64,000 bases of DNA from Duganella sp. OV510 (GTDB lineage Bacteria > Pseudomonadota > Gammaproteobacteria > Burkholderiales > Burkholderiaceae_D), in the NCBI RefSeq assembly GCF_900100205.1, contig NZ_FNEQ01000010.1, positions 242,589 through 306,588 of the forward strand, in the 5' to 3' direction. Both the position numbers and the translations under genes were made by a program. The notes beneath the pieces are model-generated. The model saw nothing but the letters and a program-made list of their open reading frames with translations. It had not been told where the DNA came from and searched no databases. Positions 7,800 through 15,348 of the stretch are shown here, one piece after another (positions within the stretch are counted from its first letter, which is position 1; each line of letters starts with the position of its first letter).

Positions 7800-8162
7800 A
7801 TGAAACGGCTGGCCTTGCTGATCTTGAGCGCTGCCCTGCTGGGCGCCAGCCCAGCCTGGGCCATGCGCGCCCGTGACTATATCGACGCCGACCAGCGCGC
7901 CAAGGTAACGCTGGCGGGTGAGCGGAAAGCGCTGGTGTTGACAGTGGCACAGCAGCCGCAGGCGGCCGCCACCTCCGATGCCGCGCTGCTGGCGACGCCG
8001 GAACAGGCCCGGAACCTTGCCGCCAAACCGGTGCTCAGCCCGGTGCCGGAACCGTCCGGATACGCCATGCTGGGCCTCGGTTTGCTGCTGCTATTGCTCA
8101 AGCCTTCGGTGCGCCAGGGTGAAGCCATTCCGCGCGATCCGGACAAGCACTATTCGCTATAG
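7800..8162 (+). CDS. small exported protein with a PEP-CTERM-like C-terminus
   Basis: A 120-residue protein with an N-terminal signal peptide (MKRLALLILSAALLGASPAWA) and, near the C-terminus, VPEPSGYAMLGLGLLLLLL. The latter resembles the PEP-CTERM sorting signal (a Pro-Glu-Pro motif then a membrane helix) recognised by exosortase. It differs from the standard form in having about 20 further residues after the helix instead of a short Arg cluster. GGGGGA six bases upstream supports the ATG at 7800; a start at 7776 would overlap the previous gene. Its stop overlaps the stop of the convergent methyltransferase gene by six bases. Function is unknown. Confidence 0.6.
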   Translation: MKRLALLILSAALLGASPAWAMRARDYIDADQRAKVTLAGERKALVLTVAQQPQAAATSDAALLATPEQARNLAAKPVLSPVPEPSGYAMLGLGLLLLLLKPSVRQGEAIPRDPDKHYSL

Positions 8163-8750
8163 ACGCTGCCACACCATCCAGCGCTCCTTACCGGCAAATA
8201 CCGGTATCGAGCCGCTGACAGCTTCATCGGCCATGCAGGTGAAATCCGCACCCAGCAACTCTTCCAGCTGCACGCGGCTGATGCCAAACGGCGGCCCCTT
8301 GGGCGCCTCATCGAAAAAGAAATAACCAGCCAGCAACCCTCCCGGCGACAGCAGCTGCGCCCAGCGCGCCGCCACCTGCGGCCACATGGCGCGCGGCATG
8401 GCGCACAGGAAGGCACGTTCGTAGACCAGTTGCAGCGGCTGTGCCGCCTGCCATGCGAAGAAATCCGCCTCCACCACGCGTGACGCATGCGCACCGGCGA
8501 CCGCCTTGCCCTGCGCTACGGCGGCGGGAGAGAAATCAATGGCGGTGGCGTCCCAGCCCTGCTCGGCCAGCCAGGCCAGTTCGTAGGCCGAGCCGCAACC
8601 CGGAATCAGCGTCACCAGCGGTGCGCTGGCGGCGGCGAAATCACGCAGGGCCTGCGGCACGCCGCCCTGGTCCCACGGTGTGAACTGGCGCTCGAAGCGC
8701 TCGTCCCAGAACGCCGGCAAGCCTGGATCTCGCTGCAGGAAATCCGCCAT
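8157..8750 (-). CDS. SAM-dependent methyltransferase, thiopurine S-methyltransferase-like
   Basis: A 197-residue class I methyltransferase. The opening FWDERFERQFTPWDQGG is the signature of the TPMT-like family, followed by the SAM-binding motif LIPGCGSAYELAWLAEQG and AIDFSPAAV, with acidic residue D158-region DFFAW downstream. Bacterial members methylate small thiols, selenium or tellurium compounds, or halides; the substrate here is unknown. The start at 8750 is where the family begins. It lies five bases after ubiB on the same strand, so it is probably the last gene of the ubi transcript, though a link to quinone synthesis is not implied. Confidence 0.82.
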   Translation of the reverse strand: MADFLQRDPGLPAFWDERFERQFTPWDQGGVPQALRDFAAASAPLVTLIPGCGSAYELAWLAEQGWDATAIDFSPAAVAQGKAVAGAHASRVVEADFFAWQAAQPLQLVYERAFLCAMPRAMWPQVAARWAQLLSPGGLLAGYFFFDEAPKGPPFGISRVQLEELLGADFTCMADEAVSGSIPVFAGKERWMVWQRL

Positions 8751-8755
8751 CGCTG

Positions 8756-10324
8756 TCAGACCAGATGATGGAAGCGCTGGTACAACTCGTAAGCTGCCGC
8801 GCCCAGCGCGATAGCGACCGCGCTGTAAATCACCACGCCCAGCAGGCGGTTGGTGCGCTGCTGCTCCATCACCAATGCGCGCATCAGTTCGGTGTTGTCG
8901 TTGGGTCTTTCCGAATGGCGCTCCAGCGCCTGATGCATCAGGCGTGGCAGTTGCGGGAAGATGTGGGCGTAGCGCGGCGCCTCGGCCTTCAGACGCTGCA
9001 TGAAGCCTTTGATGCCGACCTGGTCGGCCATCCAGTTTTCCAGGTAGGGCTTGGCGGTCTTCCACAGATCGAGGTCGGGATCGAGCTGGCGGCCCAGGCC
9101 TTCGATGTTCAGCAGCGTTTTCTGCAGCAGCACCAGCTGCGGCTGTACTTCGACATTGAAACGGCGCGAGGTCTGGAACAAACGCAGCAGGATCTGGCCG
9201 AAGGAGATGTCTTTCAGCGGACGGTCGAAGATCGGTTCGCAGCAGGCGCGCACTGCCGATTCCAGCTCGTCGACGCGGGTTTCCTTCGGCGCCCAGCCGG
9301 ATTCAATGTGCGCCTCGGCCACGCGCTTGTAGTCGCGGCGGAAGAAGGCCAGGAAGTTTTGCGACAGGTAATCCTTGTCGAAATCGGTCAGCGTGCCGAC
9401 GATGCCGAAGTCCAGCGCGATGTAGCGGCCAAAGGTTTCAGGTTCGATCGACACCAGGATGTTCCCAGGGTGCATATCGGCGTGGAAGAAGCCATCGCGG
9501 AACACCTGCGTAAAGAAGATTTCCACGCCATCGCTGGACAGCTTTTTCAAGTCGACGCCAGCCGCTTCCAGACGGTCGATCTGCGACACCGGAATGCCGT
9601 GCATGCGCTCCATGACAATCACGCTCGACGAGCAATAGTCCCAGTGCATCTCCGGCACCAGCAGCAGATTCGAATCGGCAAAATTGCGGCGCAGCTGGCT
9701 GGCGTTGGCGGCTTCGCGCATCAGGTCCAGCTCGTCGTGCAGGTATTTGTCGAACTCGGCCACCACTTCGCGCGGCTTGAGGCGCTTGCTGTCGGCCCAG
9801 AGGTTGCTGATCCATTCGGCCGCCACGTGCATCAGCGCGACGTCGTCATCGATGGTTTTCTTCATGCCCGGACGCAGCACCTTGACCGCCACCTGGCGGC
9901 CATCCTTCAGCGTCGCAAAGTGCACTTGGGCAATCGACGCCGAGGCCACCGGATTGCGCTCAAAAGTGGCAAACAGCTGGTCCGGATGCGCGCCCAGCGA
10001 TTTGCGGATCTGCGCGATGGCCAGGTCCGGATCGAACGGCGGCACGCGGTCCTGCAAACGTGCCAGTTCAATTTGCAGGTCGGGCGGGATCAGGTCGCTA
10101 CGGGTGGACAGCACCTGGCCGAACTTGACGAAGATCGGGCCCAGCTCTTCCAGCGCCATGCGCAGCCGCACGCCGCGCGGCGAAGACAGGTCGCGCCAGA
10201 AAAATACCGTGTCGATCAGTTTGGTGACGCGCGGCTTTTTCAGGCCGGAAATGGCGATTTCATCCAGGCCATAGCGCACCGATACCCGCAGAATTTTCAG
10301 CAGGCGCAAGAATTTCAGCATCAT
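8756..10324 (-). CDS. ubiB: ubiquinone biosynthesis protein UbiB (ABC1/ADCK-type atypical kinase)
   Basis: A 522-residue protein with the ABC1 kinase-like fold. The KxGQ motif is visible as VKFGQVLSTRSD, then VASASIAQVHFA with DGRQVAVKVLRP, the HADMHPGNILV catalytic loop and ALDFGIVG metal motif. A C-terminal hydrophobic helix (VIYSAVAIALGAAAYEL) anchors it in the inner membrane. UbiB supports hydroxylation steps of ubiquinone synthesis, probably by extracting lipid precursors with ATPase activity. It overlaps ubiJ by four bases (ATGA), so the two are translationally coupled. Confidence 0.95.
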   Translation of the reverse strand: MMLKFLRLLKILRVSVRYGLDEIAISGLKKPRVTKLIDTVFFWRDLSSPRGVRLRMALEELGPIFVKFGQVLSTRSDLIPPDLQIELARLQDRVPPFDPDLAIAQIRKSLGAHPDQLFATFERNPVASASIAQVHFATLKDGRQVAVKVLRPGMKKTIDDDVALMHVAAEWISNLWADSKRLKPREVVAEFDKYLHDELDLMREAANASQLRRNFADSNLLLVPEMHWDYCSSSVIVMERMHGIPVSQIDRLEAAGVDLKKLSSDGVEIFFTQVFRDGFFHADMHPGNILVSIEPETFGRYIALDFGIVGTLTDFDKDYLSQNFLAFFRRDYKRVAEAHIESGWAPKETRVDELESAVRACCEPIFDRPLKDISFGQILLRLFQTSRRFNVEVQPQLVLLQKTLLNIEGLGRQLDPDLDLWKTAKPYLENWMADQVGIKGFMQRLKAEAPRYAHIFPQLPRLMHQALERHSERPNDNTELMRALVMEQQRTNRLLGVVIYSAVAIALGAAAYELYQRFHHLV

Positions 10325-10929
10325 TGAGGTCCCAGTTTCTGTTCCAGTCTGGCCAGGCGTTTGGCCGCGCGTTCAACGTCGTCACGCAGGCGGGTGACAT
10401 CGGCCGAGTACGCTTCTACCGTTTGCGGGCGCACCAGCACCTGTTTTTCGTCGAGCAGGAATTCGGCGAGGTTTTCGGCCAGCTTCTGGTGGCCGTTCTT
10501 CACCGCCTCAAACGCGGCCTTGGCACCGGAGACGGCGCGCACGGCGGCGATCGGGCCGATCACTTTTTCCAGGTCGTGCTCGGCTTCCCAGCGCAGCGAT
10601 TGGCTCAGGCTGGAAATGGTGTTGGCGAATTCGGCGTCACCTTCGATTTGCACGTAGGAGAAGGCGCGCTCGCGGTTTTGCGCGATCAGCGGCAGGTCTG
10701 ACAGCTTGACACGGATGGTGACGCGGGCGGCCTCATCGGCTGGCGCCGGTTCCAGGTAGCCGTCGGCGGTCACGCGCAGGCGCAGCGCGACCGAGCCGGC
10801 GTCGATGGCGGCGGTCTTGCCGGCGTGACGTTGCAGCGTCTGGCGCGCCCAAGGCTCCTGCGCCAGCAAATGGTTGATGGCGGCGCTGGCCGGCGCCGCG
10901 GAAAAACTGCCTGGATTAAGTGAAATCAT
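10321..10929 (-). CDS. ubiJ: ubiquinone biosynthesis accessory factor UbiJ (SCP2 domain)
   Basis: A 202-residue protein with an N-terminal SCP2 sterol-carrier-like lipid-binding domain (about residues 15-115; VALRLRVTADGYLEP, DEAARVTIRVKLSDL) and a C-terminal coiled coil (VTRLRDDVERAAKRLARLEQK). In E. coli UbiJ, with UbiK, organises the soluble Ubi complex and binds the lipid tail of intermediates. The position immediately before ubiB and after the ubiE-Tim44 pair supports the call. It overlaps ubiB by four bases. Confidence 0.88.
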   Translation of the reverse strand: MISLNPGSFSAAPASAAINHLLAQEPWARQTLQRHAGKTAAIDAGSVALRLRVTADGYLEPAPADEAARVTIRVKLSDLPLIAQNRERAFSYVQIEGDAEFANTISSLSQSLRWEAEHDLEKVIGPIAAVRAVSGAKAAFEAVKNGHQKLAENLAEFLLDEKQVLVRPQTVEAYSADVTRLRDDVERAAKRLARLEQKLGPQ

Positions 10930-10941
10930 GTTTTAGCTGTA

Positions 10942-10970
10942 GAAAAACAAAACCGCCCGAGAACGGGCGG
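10942..10970 (-). terminator. Rho-independent terminator after the Tim44-like gene
   Basis: A 7-bp GC-only stem (CCGCCCG 10953-10959 with CGGGCGG 10964-10970), a 4-base loop, and on the minus strand a T-rich tract (TTTTGTTTTTC). It separates the ubiE-Tim44 pair from ubiJ-ubiB. Confidence 0.85.
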
Positions 10971-11009
10971 CCTTGATCTTACCAGTTTTACCAGCAGAAG
11001 CTGTTTTGC

Positions 11010-11915
11010 TTATGCCAGCTGTTGAATACCGCCCAGCAGCCAGCCGCTCGAACCGTTGACCGGCTTCACCAGGTTCCACACTTCGTGGTACGGCTCGGCC
11101 AGCGCATCCGGCGCCGGCTTGATCATGCCGGTGAACTTGACGCTCGCCAGGTATTCGGTATCGGTGGTTTCAATGCCCAGCAGTTCGGCATCGATGCTGA
11201 TCACGTCGGTGTAGTCCGCCTGGGTACGTTCGCTGATCTGCATCTTCATTTCAGCAAACACTTCCGGCGTGGTGAATTCACGGATATCGGCCACGTCGCC
11301 TTTATCCCAGGCCGCTTGCAGGCGGATGAAGTTGCTCTTGGCAACGCGCAGGAAGCTGGCCTGGTCGAAATCGCCCGGCACGCCCCACTGGGTGTGCGCC
11401 TGCTGCACCGGCGCGGCGGCAGGTTGCAGGCGCGAACCGATGTCCGGCGTGGCAGAACCGCTTTGCTGCGGCATCGAATACACGTTCTGATTGCCATTGC
11501 CGCTGAAGGCAGCCGGACGCGCCTGTGGCTGCGACTTGCTGCGGATCAGGCGGAAGATGAAGTACACCACGCCAGCCAGCAGCGCGATCATGATGATCGA
11601 ACCGATGGCGCCACCCAGCGCGCCACCCAGGCCGAAGTGCGAGAACAGTGCGCCCAGGCCGAGGCCCAGCAGCGCGCCGCCCAGAATACCCTTCCATGGG
11701 CTAGGCTTCGGTGCGGCAGCCGGCGGCGTGTTTGGCGCCTGGTTAGGTTGCGCCTGGCGTGGCGCCTGCTGCGGCGCTTGCTGCGCCGGCATGCGGTTGA
11801 CGTTTTGCGACTGGCGGCCGATCGATTTGCCGCCGCCTGCCGGGCGCGCCTCGACCAGGGTCGACACCGCCATGGTGGCGATCAGTGCGCCAACCAGAAT
11901 TTTTTTCAGATTCAT
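11010..11915 (-). CDS. Tim44-like domain membrane protein
   Basis: A 301-residue protein with a signal-like N-terminus (KKILVGALIATMAVSTLVEA), a Gln/Pro/Ala-rich linker and a Gly-rich double membrane segment (ILGGALLGLGLGALF; AIGSIIMIALLAGVVYFIF). The C-terminal Tim44-like domain covers about residues 175-300 (FLRVAKSNFIRLQAAWDKGD, then WNLVKP near the end). Tim44-like bacterial proteins are inner-membrane proteins whose role is poorly defined. It lies 23 bases after ubiE and ends in a strong terminator, so ubiE and this gene form one unit. Confidence 0.88.
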   Translation of the reverse strand: MNLKKILVGALIATMAVSTLVEARPAGGGKSIGRQSQNVNRMPAQQAPQQAPRQAQPNQAPNTPPAAAPKPSPWKGILGGALLGLGLGALFSHFGLGGALGGAIGSIIMIALLAGVVYFIFRLIRSKSQPQARPAAFSGNGNQNVYSMPQQSGSATPDIGSRLQPAAAPVQQAHTQWGVPGDFDQASFLRVAKSNFIRLQAAWDKGDVADIREFTTPEVFAEMKMQISERTQADYTDVISIDAELLGIETTDTEYLASVKFTGMIKPAPDALAEPYHEVWNLVKPVNGSSGWLLGGIQQLA

Positions 11916-11938
11916 TGTTTTATCTCTCTCTTCCGTGA

Positions 11939-12673
11939 TTACATTTTGATACCGGTGTGCAAAGCGGCCACACCTGCCGTCAGGTTGTAATACGTTACCC
12001 GTTCCAGGCCCGCATCTTCCAGCATGGTCTTCAGCGTTTCCTGGTCAGGGTGCATGCGGATCGACTCCGCCAGGTAACGGTAGCTTTCTGCATCGTTGGC
12101 GATTTTTTCGCCCATCCAAGGCAGTACCTTGAAAGAATAAATATCGTAAGGTTTTTGCAACGGTGCGGCCACCTTGGAGAATTCCAGCACCAGCAGTTTG
12201 CCGCCCGGCTTCAGCACGCGCTGCATTTCTTTCAGCGCCTGGTCCTTGTGCGTCATATTACGCAGGCCGAAGGCGACGCTGACGCGGTCAAAGTAATTGT
12301 CTGGGAATGGCAGTTTTTCTGCGTCACACAACAAAGTTGGGGTCATCAGGCCGCGATTCAAGAGGCGGTCACGGCCCACGCGCAACATCGATTCGTTGAT
12401 GTCGGTCAGCCACACTTCCCCGGTCGGGCCGGCCTGCTTGGCAAACGCCTTGGCCAGGTCGCCCGTGCCGCCAGCGATGTCCAGGCACTTGAAGCCCGGA
12501 CGCACGGCCGCGTTGGCGATGGTAAAGATCTTCCACACGCGGTGCAGGCCAGCCGACATGACGTCGTTCATGATGTCGTACTTGGCGGCGACAGAATGGA
12601 AAACCTTGGCAACTTCGCGGACTTTATCGTCTTCCGCGACGGTTTTGTAACCGAAGTGAGTGGTATTGGTCAT
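11939..12673 (-). CDS. ubiE: ubiquinone/menaquinone C-methyltransferase UbiE
   Basis: A 244-residue SAM methyltransferase starting MTNTTHFGYKTVAEDDK. The SAM motif is CLDIAGGTGDLAKAF; the family segments VSVAFGLRNMTHKDQAL and VLKPGGKLLVLEFSKV are also visible. It C-methylates the benzoquinol ring in ubiquinone synthesis in the cytoplasm. The start at 12673 is supported by homologous N-termini and by the TATAAT at 12701-12706, which would place the RNA start downstream of the longer alternative (12709). Confidence 0.96.
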   Translation of the reverse strand: MTNTTHFGYKTVAEDDKVREVAKVFHSVAAKYDIMNDVMSAGLHRVWKIFTIANAAVRPGFKCLDIAGGTGDLAKAFAKQAGPTGEVWLTDINESMLRVGRDRLLNRGLMTPTLLCDAEKLPFPDNYFDRVSVAFGLRNMTHKDQALKEMQRVLKPGGKLLVLEFSKVAAPLQKPYDIYSFKVLPWMGEKIANDAESYRYLAESIRMHPDQETLKTMLEDAGLERVTYYNLTAGVAALHTGIKM

Positions 12674-12700
12674 GTTATGCGGGCCTGTTAGTTTGCCAGC

Positions 12701-12706
12701 ATTATA
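12701..12706 (-). promoter_or_regulatory. candidate -10 box for ubiE
   Basis: A perfect TATAAT on the minus strand, 28 bases upstream of the ubiE ATG. No convincing -35 is visible. It sits in the short gap between the hydrolase gene and ubiE. Confidence 0.5.
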
Positions 12707-12736
12707 CAAGCTGAAAGTCTTAGAAGGCCCTTAAGT

Positions 12737-14074
12737 CTACTGCGGCGGCAAGTGACGCCATTCCAGTCCCACAGCATTGCGTTTGGAGAATCCTTTCCAC
12801 TCGTCATTGGATTGCGGTGTGAGCTGTAAATAGCCCTGCAAAGGCTGCTGTTTCAGCTCGACGCCAAGGAAGGCCGTCACAAAATGCTGGTTGATATTGT
12901 TGATGCGACGGCTGTCCCAGACCGGCTCGGAATAGGACTGGAAGTCGTCGGCATTGCTGTAGTGTGCCGGCGAGGGTGGATTCGGCGCGGAATTATGACG
13001 GCCGCCGATGTAGGTCAACAGGTAGCGGTTCGCATTGACAGTCTTTTGAAAGATTTGCAACACGCCTTCTTTGTATCCGGCAACGTCATCCTGGTCGCCG
13101 GTGATGAACAGCGTCGGCGTGCGGACACCGGCCAGGCCTGCATCATCCCAAACCTTGTAATTGGCGCCCCACGGGGCGAAAGCCACCACGGCCTTGATGC
13201 GCGGGTCGCGGGCGGTTTCGTATTCCTGATTGCCTTGCTGGTTGATTGCCAGTTTGCCACCAGGAACGAATGCTGCGGCAGCCGCACCGACGCCGGCGCC
13301 GACGGTATTCAGCGCGCCGTAGCCGCCCATCGAGTAGCCAATCAGCGCGGTATTGTCGGCGTCGACCACGCCGGCCAGGAAGTTGCCGCTGCCTGGTTTC
13401 GCCCAGCCAGCGACGGTATTCAGCACGAACAGATCGTCCAGACGGCGGTTCAGCAGCGTGCTGGCGAAGCCGGCCTTGTCGGCACGCGTGGATTCCGGAT
13501 GGTCGATGGCGACGACAACGTAGCCCTTCGACGCCAGGTTCTCGGTCAGATAGCTCATCTGCAAACGCGATCCCGGATAACCGTGCGAGACGATCACCAG
13601 CGGATAGCGGCCGCTTGGCGCCGCAGCGGCCTGGGCCGGCACGGCGCCGTTTGCGCCCGCTGCGCCGGGCCTGGACGCGGCTTGCGCGGCCTGCTGCGCC
13701 GGCAGCAGCGGTGCGGCATCGCGCGCGGCGCGGCCGTTGAACTGGAATGGCGTGTTGGGCCGCTTCGGATCATTCGGCCCGGAGCCCAGCACGTCGCTGT
13801 AGACGGTGTGCTCCTTCTGACCCTCCGCCAGCCGCGCCGGATACCACACCTCCAGCGTCAGCTTGCGCGTGTAGCGCGGATTAGGCTGCTCGGCGCTGTA
13901 GCGCAAGATGTCGAGTTGGTCCTTGTTCTCTGCCACCAGCGTGCGTACGCCGACCTGCAACGCGCCACGCGCCGCCAGCTCCGGCGCATCCGGCCGCAAG
14001 TCACCGTAATACTCCTGCGCGCCCACACCGCCGGCGACCAGCGCCGCAACCAACACCAACATCCTGCCCAGCAT
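12737..14074 (-). CDS. exported alpha/beta hydrolase (platelet-activating-factor acetylhydrolase-like)
   Basis: A 445-residue protein with a signal peptide (LVLVAALVAGGVGAQ). The alpha/beta hydrolase core shows LVIVSHGYPGSRLQM (oxyanion region), the nucleophile elbow GYSMGGYG, an acid in FITGDQDDVAGY and the catalytic His in YIGGRHNSAP. An Ala/Pro/Gln-rich insertion sits near residues 120-150. It probably cleaves esters outside the cytoplasm. It begins 8 bases after the monooxygenase gene, which itself overlaps a TonB receptor gene, so all three look like one operon. The substrate is unknown; an ester imported or processed with the neighbouring proteins is inference. Confidence 0.82.
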   Translation of the reverse strand: MLGRMLVLVAALVAGGVGAQEYYGDLRPDAPELAARGALQVGVRTLVAENKDQLDILRYSAEQPNPRYTRKLTLEVWYPARLAEGQKEHTVYSDVLGSGPNDPKRPNTPFQFNGRAARDAAPLLPAQQAAQAASRPGAAGANGAVPAQAAAAPSGRYPLVIVSHGYPGSRLQMSYLTENLASKGYVVVAIDHPESTRADKAGFASTLLNRRLDDLFVLNTVAGWAKPGSGNFLAGVVDADNTALIGYSMGGYGALNTVGAGVGAAAAAFVPGGKLAINQQGNQEYETARDPRIKAVVAFAPWGANYKVWDDAGLAGVRTPTLFITGDQDDVAGYKEGVLQIFQKTVNANRYLLTYIGGRHNSAPNPPSPAHYSNADDFQSYSEPVWDSRRINNINQHFVTAFLGVELKQQPLQGYLQLTPQSNDEWKGFSKRNAVGLEWRHLPPQ

Positions 14075-14082
14075 ACGCTCTC

Positions 14083-15348
14083 CTATAAGCCCAAGTGTGA
14101 ACGCAAGGTGTTCCCTGCGTAAGCGGTGCGGAACAAACCGCGCCGCTGCAACTCGGGTATCACCAGCGTCAGAAAATCATCCAGTCCACCAGGCAGCGCC
14201 GGCGACATGAAGTTGAAGCCGTCCGCTCCGCCCTGCTCAAACCATTCCTGCATCTGATCCGCCACCACCTCCGCCGTGCCGACCACGGTAAAGTGGCCAC
14301 GGCCGCCGGCGATACGCTCGTACAGCTGGCGTATCGACAAATTCTCGCCCTGCGCCAGCGCCGTCAGCAACTGCTGGCGGCTGCGCTGGCCATCCTGCGT
14401 CTCCGGCAATTCCGGTAGCGGACCATCGAGCGGATAGCCGGACAAATCGAAGTTACCGATCATACGCCCCAGCAGCGCCAGGCCGGCCTTCGGTTCGATC
14501 AGCGACTGCAACTGCGCGAACTTCTCATCCGCCTCCGCCTGCGTGCGGCCCACCACCGCGAACAGCCCCGGCAAAATCTTCAGCGACTCCGGCTTGCGGC
14601 CCTTGTCGGCCAAGCGCTGCTTCACATCGCGATAGAAGTCCTGCGCCTTCGCCAGCGATGGCTGCGCGGTGAACACCATCTCCGCTGTCGCCGCCGCCAG
14701 ATCGCGCCCCGTCTCGGAACTGCCGGCTTGCACCACCACTGGCCGGCCCTGCGGACTGCGCACCACATTCAGCGGCCCCTTTACCGCGAAATGATCGCCG
14801 CGATGGTTCAGCGTGTGCAGCTTGGCCGGATCGTAAGGCAGTTCGCCGCTTTTATCGTCCAGCAGCGCATCGGGATCCCAACTATTCCACAGTCCTGTGA
14901 CAACCTGATGAAATTCCCGCGCCCGCGCATAGCGGTCGGCATGGGCGACATGCTGCTCGCGGCCAAAATTGGCCGCCTCCGCCGCATTGTCCGACGTGAC
15001 CAGGTTCCAGCCAGCCCGCCCATCCGACAGCAGGTCCAGCGAGGCAAACTGGCGCGCCACCGTGTACGGTTCGTTGTAGGTCGTGGTGGCGGTGCCGATC
15101 AAACCGATCTTCTCGGTTGATGCGGCCAGCGCCGACAGCAACGTCAACGGCTCCAGCGATGGCGCGCCGGTGAGCGCCACGCTGTCTGCAAAGAACACCG
15201 CATCCAGGCAGGCGCGTTCCGCTGCCCGCACCTGCTCGCGGAATACCTTGAAAGGATTCGACAGCAGATCGGTGTCCGGATGCCGCCACGCCGCGACGTG
15301 GTGGCCATAGCGCATCATGAATGCGCCGATACTCATTTGCCGCGACAT
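14083..15348 (-). CDS. FMN-dependent LLM-class monooxygenase (NtaA/SnaA/DszA type)
   Basis: A 421-residue protein with the layout of two-component flavin monooxygenases: MSIGAFMMRYGHHVAAWRHP at the start, AACLDAVFFADS-like segments, IGLIGTATTTYNEPYTVARQ and SDGRAGWNLVTSDN. Relatives oxidise aminopolycarboxylates, sulfones, sulfonates or dibenzothiophene using FMNH2 from a separate reductase, which is not in the window. Its ATG shares a base with the TonB receptor stop (TAATG), a sign of tight coupling. With an SsuA-like binding protein across the divergent promoter, an organosulfur substrate is likely but unproven. Confidence 0.87.
   Translation of the reverse strand: MSRQMSIGAFMMRYGHHVAAWRHPDTDLLSNPFKVFREQVRAAERACLDAVFFADSVALTGAPSLEPLTLLSALAASTEKIGLIGTATTTYNEPYTVARQFASLDLLSDGRAGWNLVTSDNAAEAANFGREQHVAHADRYARAREFHQVVTGLWNSWDPDALLDDKSGELPYDPAKLHTLNHRGDHFAVKGPLNVVRSPQGRPVVVQAGSSETGRDLAAATAEMVFTAQPSLAKAQDFYRDVKQRLADKGRKPESLKILPGLFAVVGRTQAEADEKFAQLQSLIEPKAGLALLGRMIGNFDLSGYPLDGPLPELPETQDGQRSRQQLLTALAQGENLSIRQLYERIAGGRGHFTVVGTAEVVADQMQEWFEQGGADGFNFMSPALPGGLDDFLTLVIPELQRRGLFRTAYAGNTLRSHLGL

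Noticed and set aside
7510..7950. 146-codon minus-strand reading over the two small exported proteins
   Set aside because: Composition is Arg/Gln-rich without motifs, while the plus-strand genes have signal peptides, one with a good ribosome-binding site. Confidence in the small genes is still only moderate.
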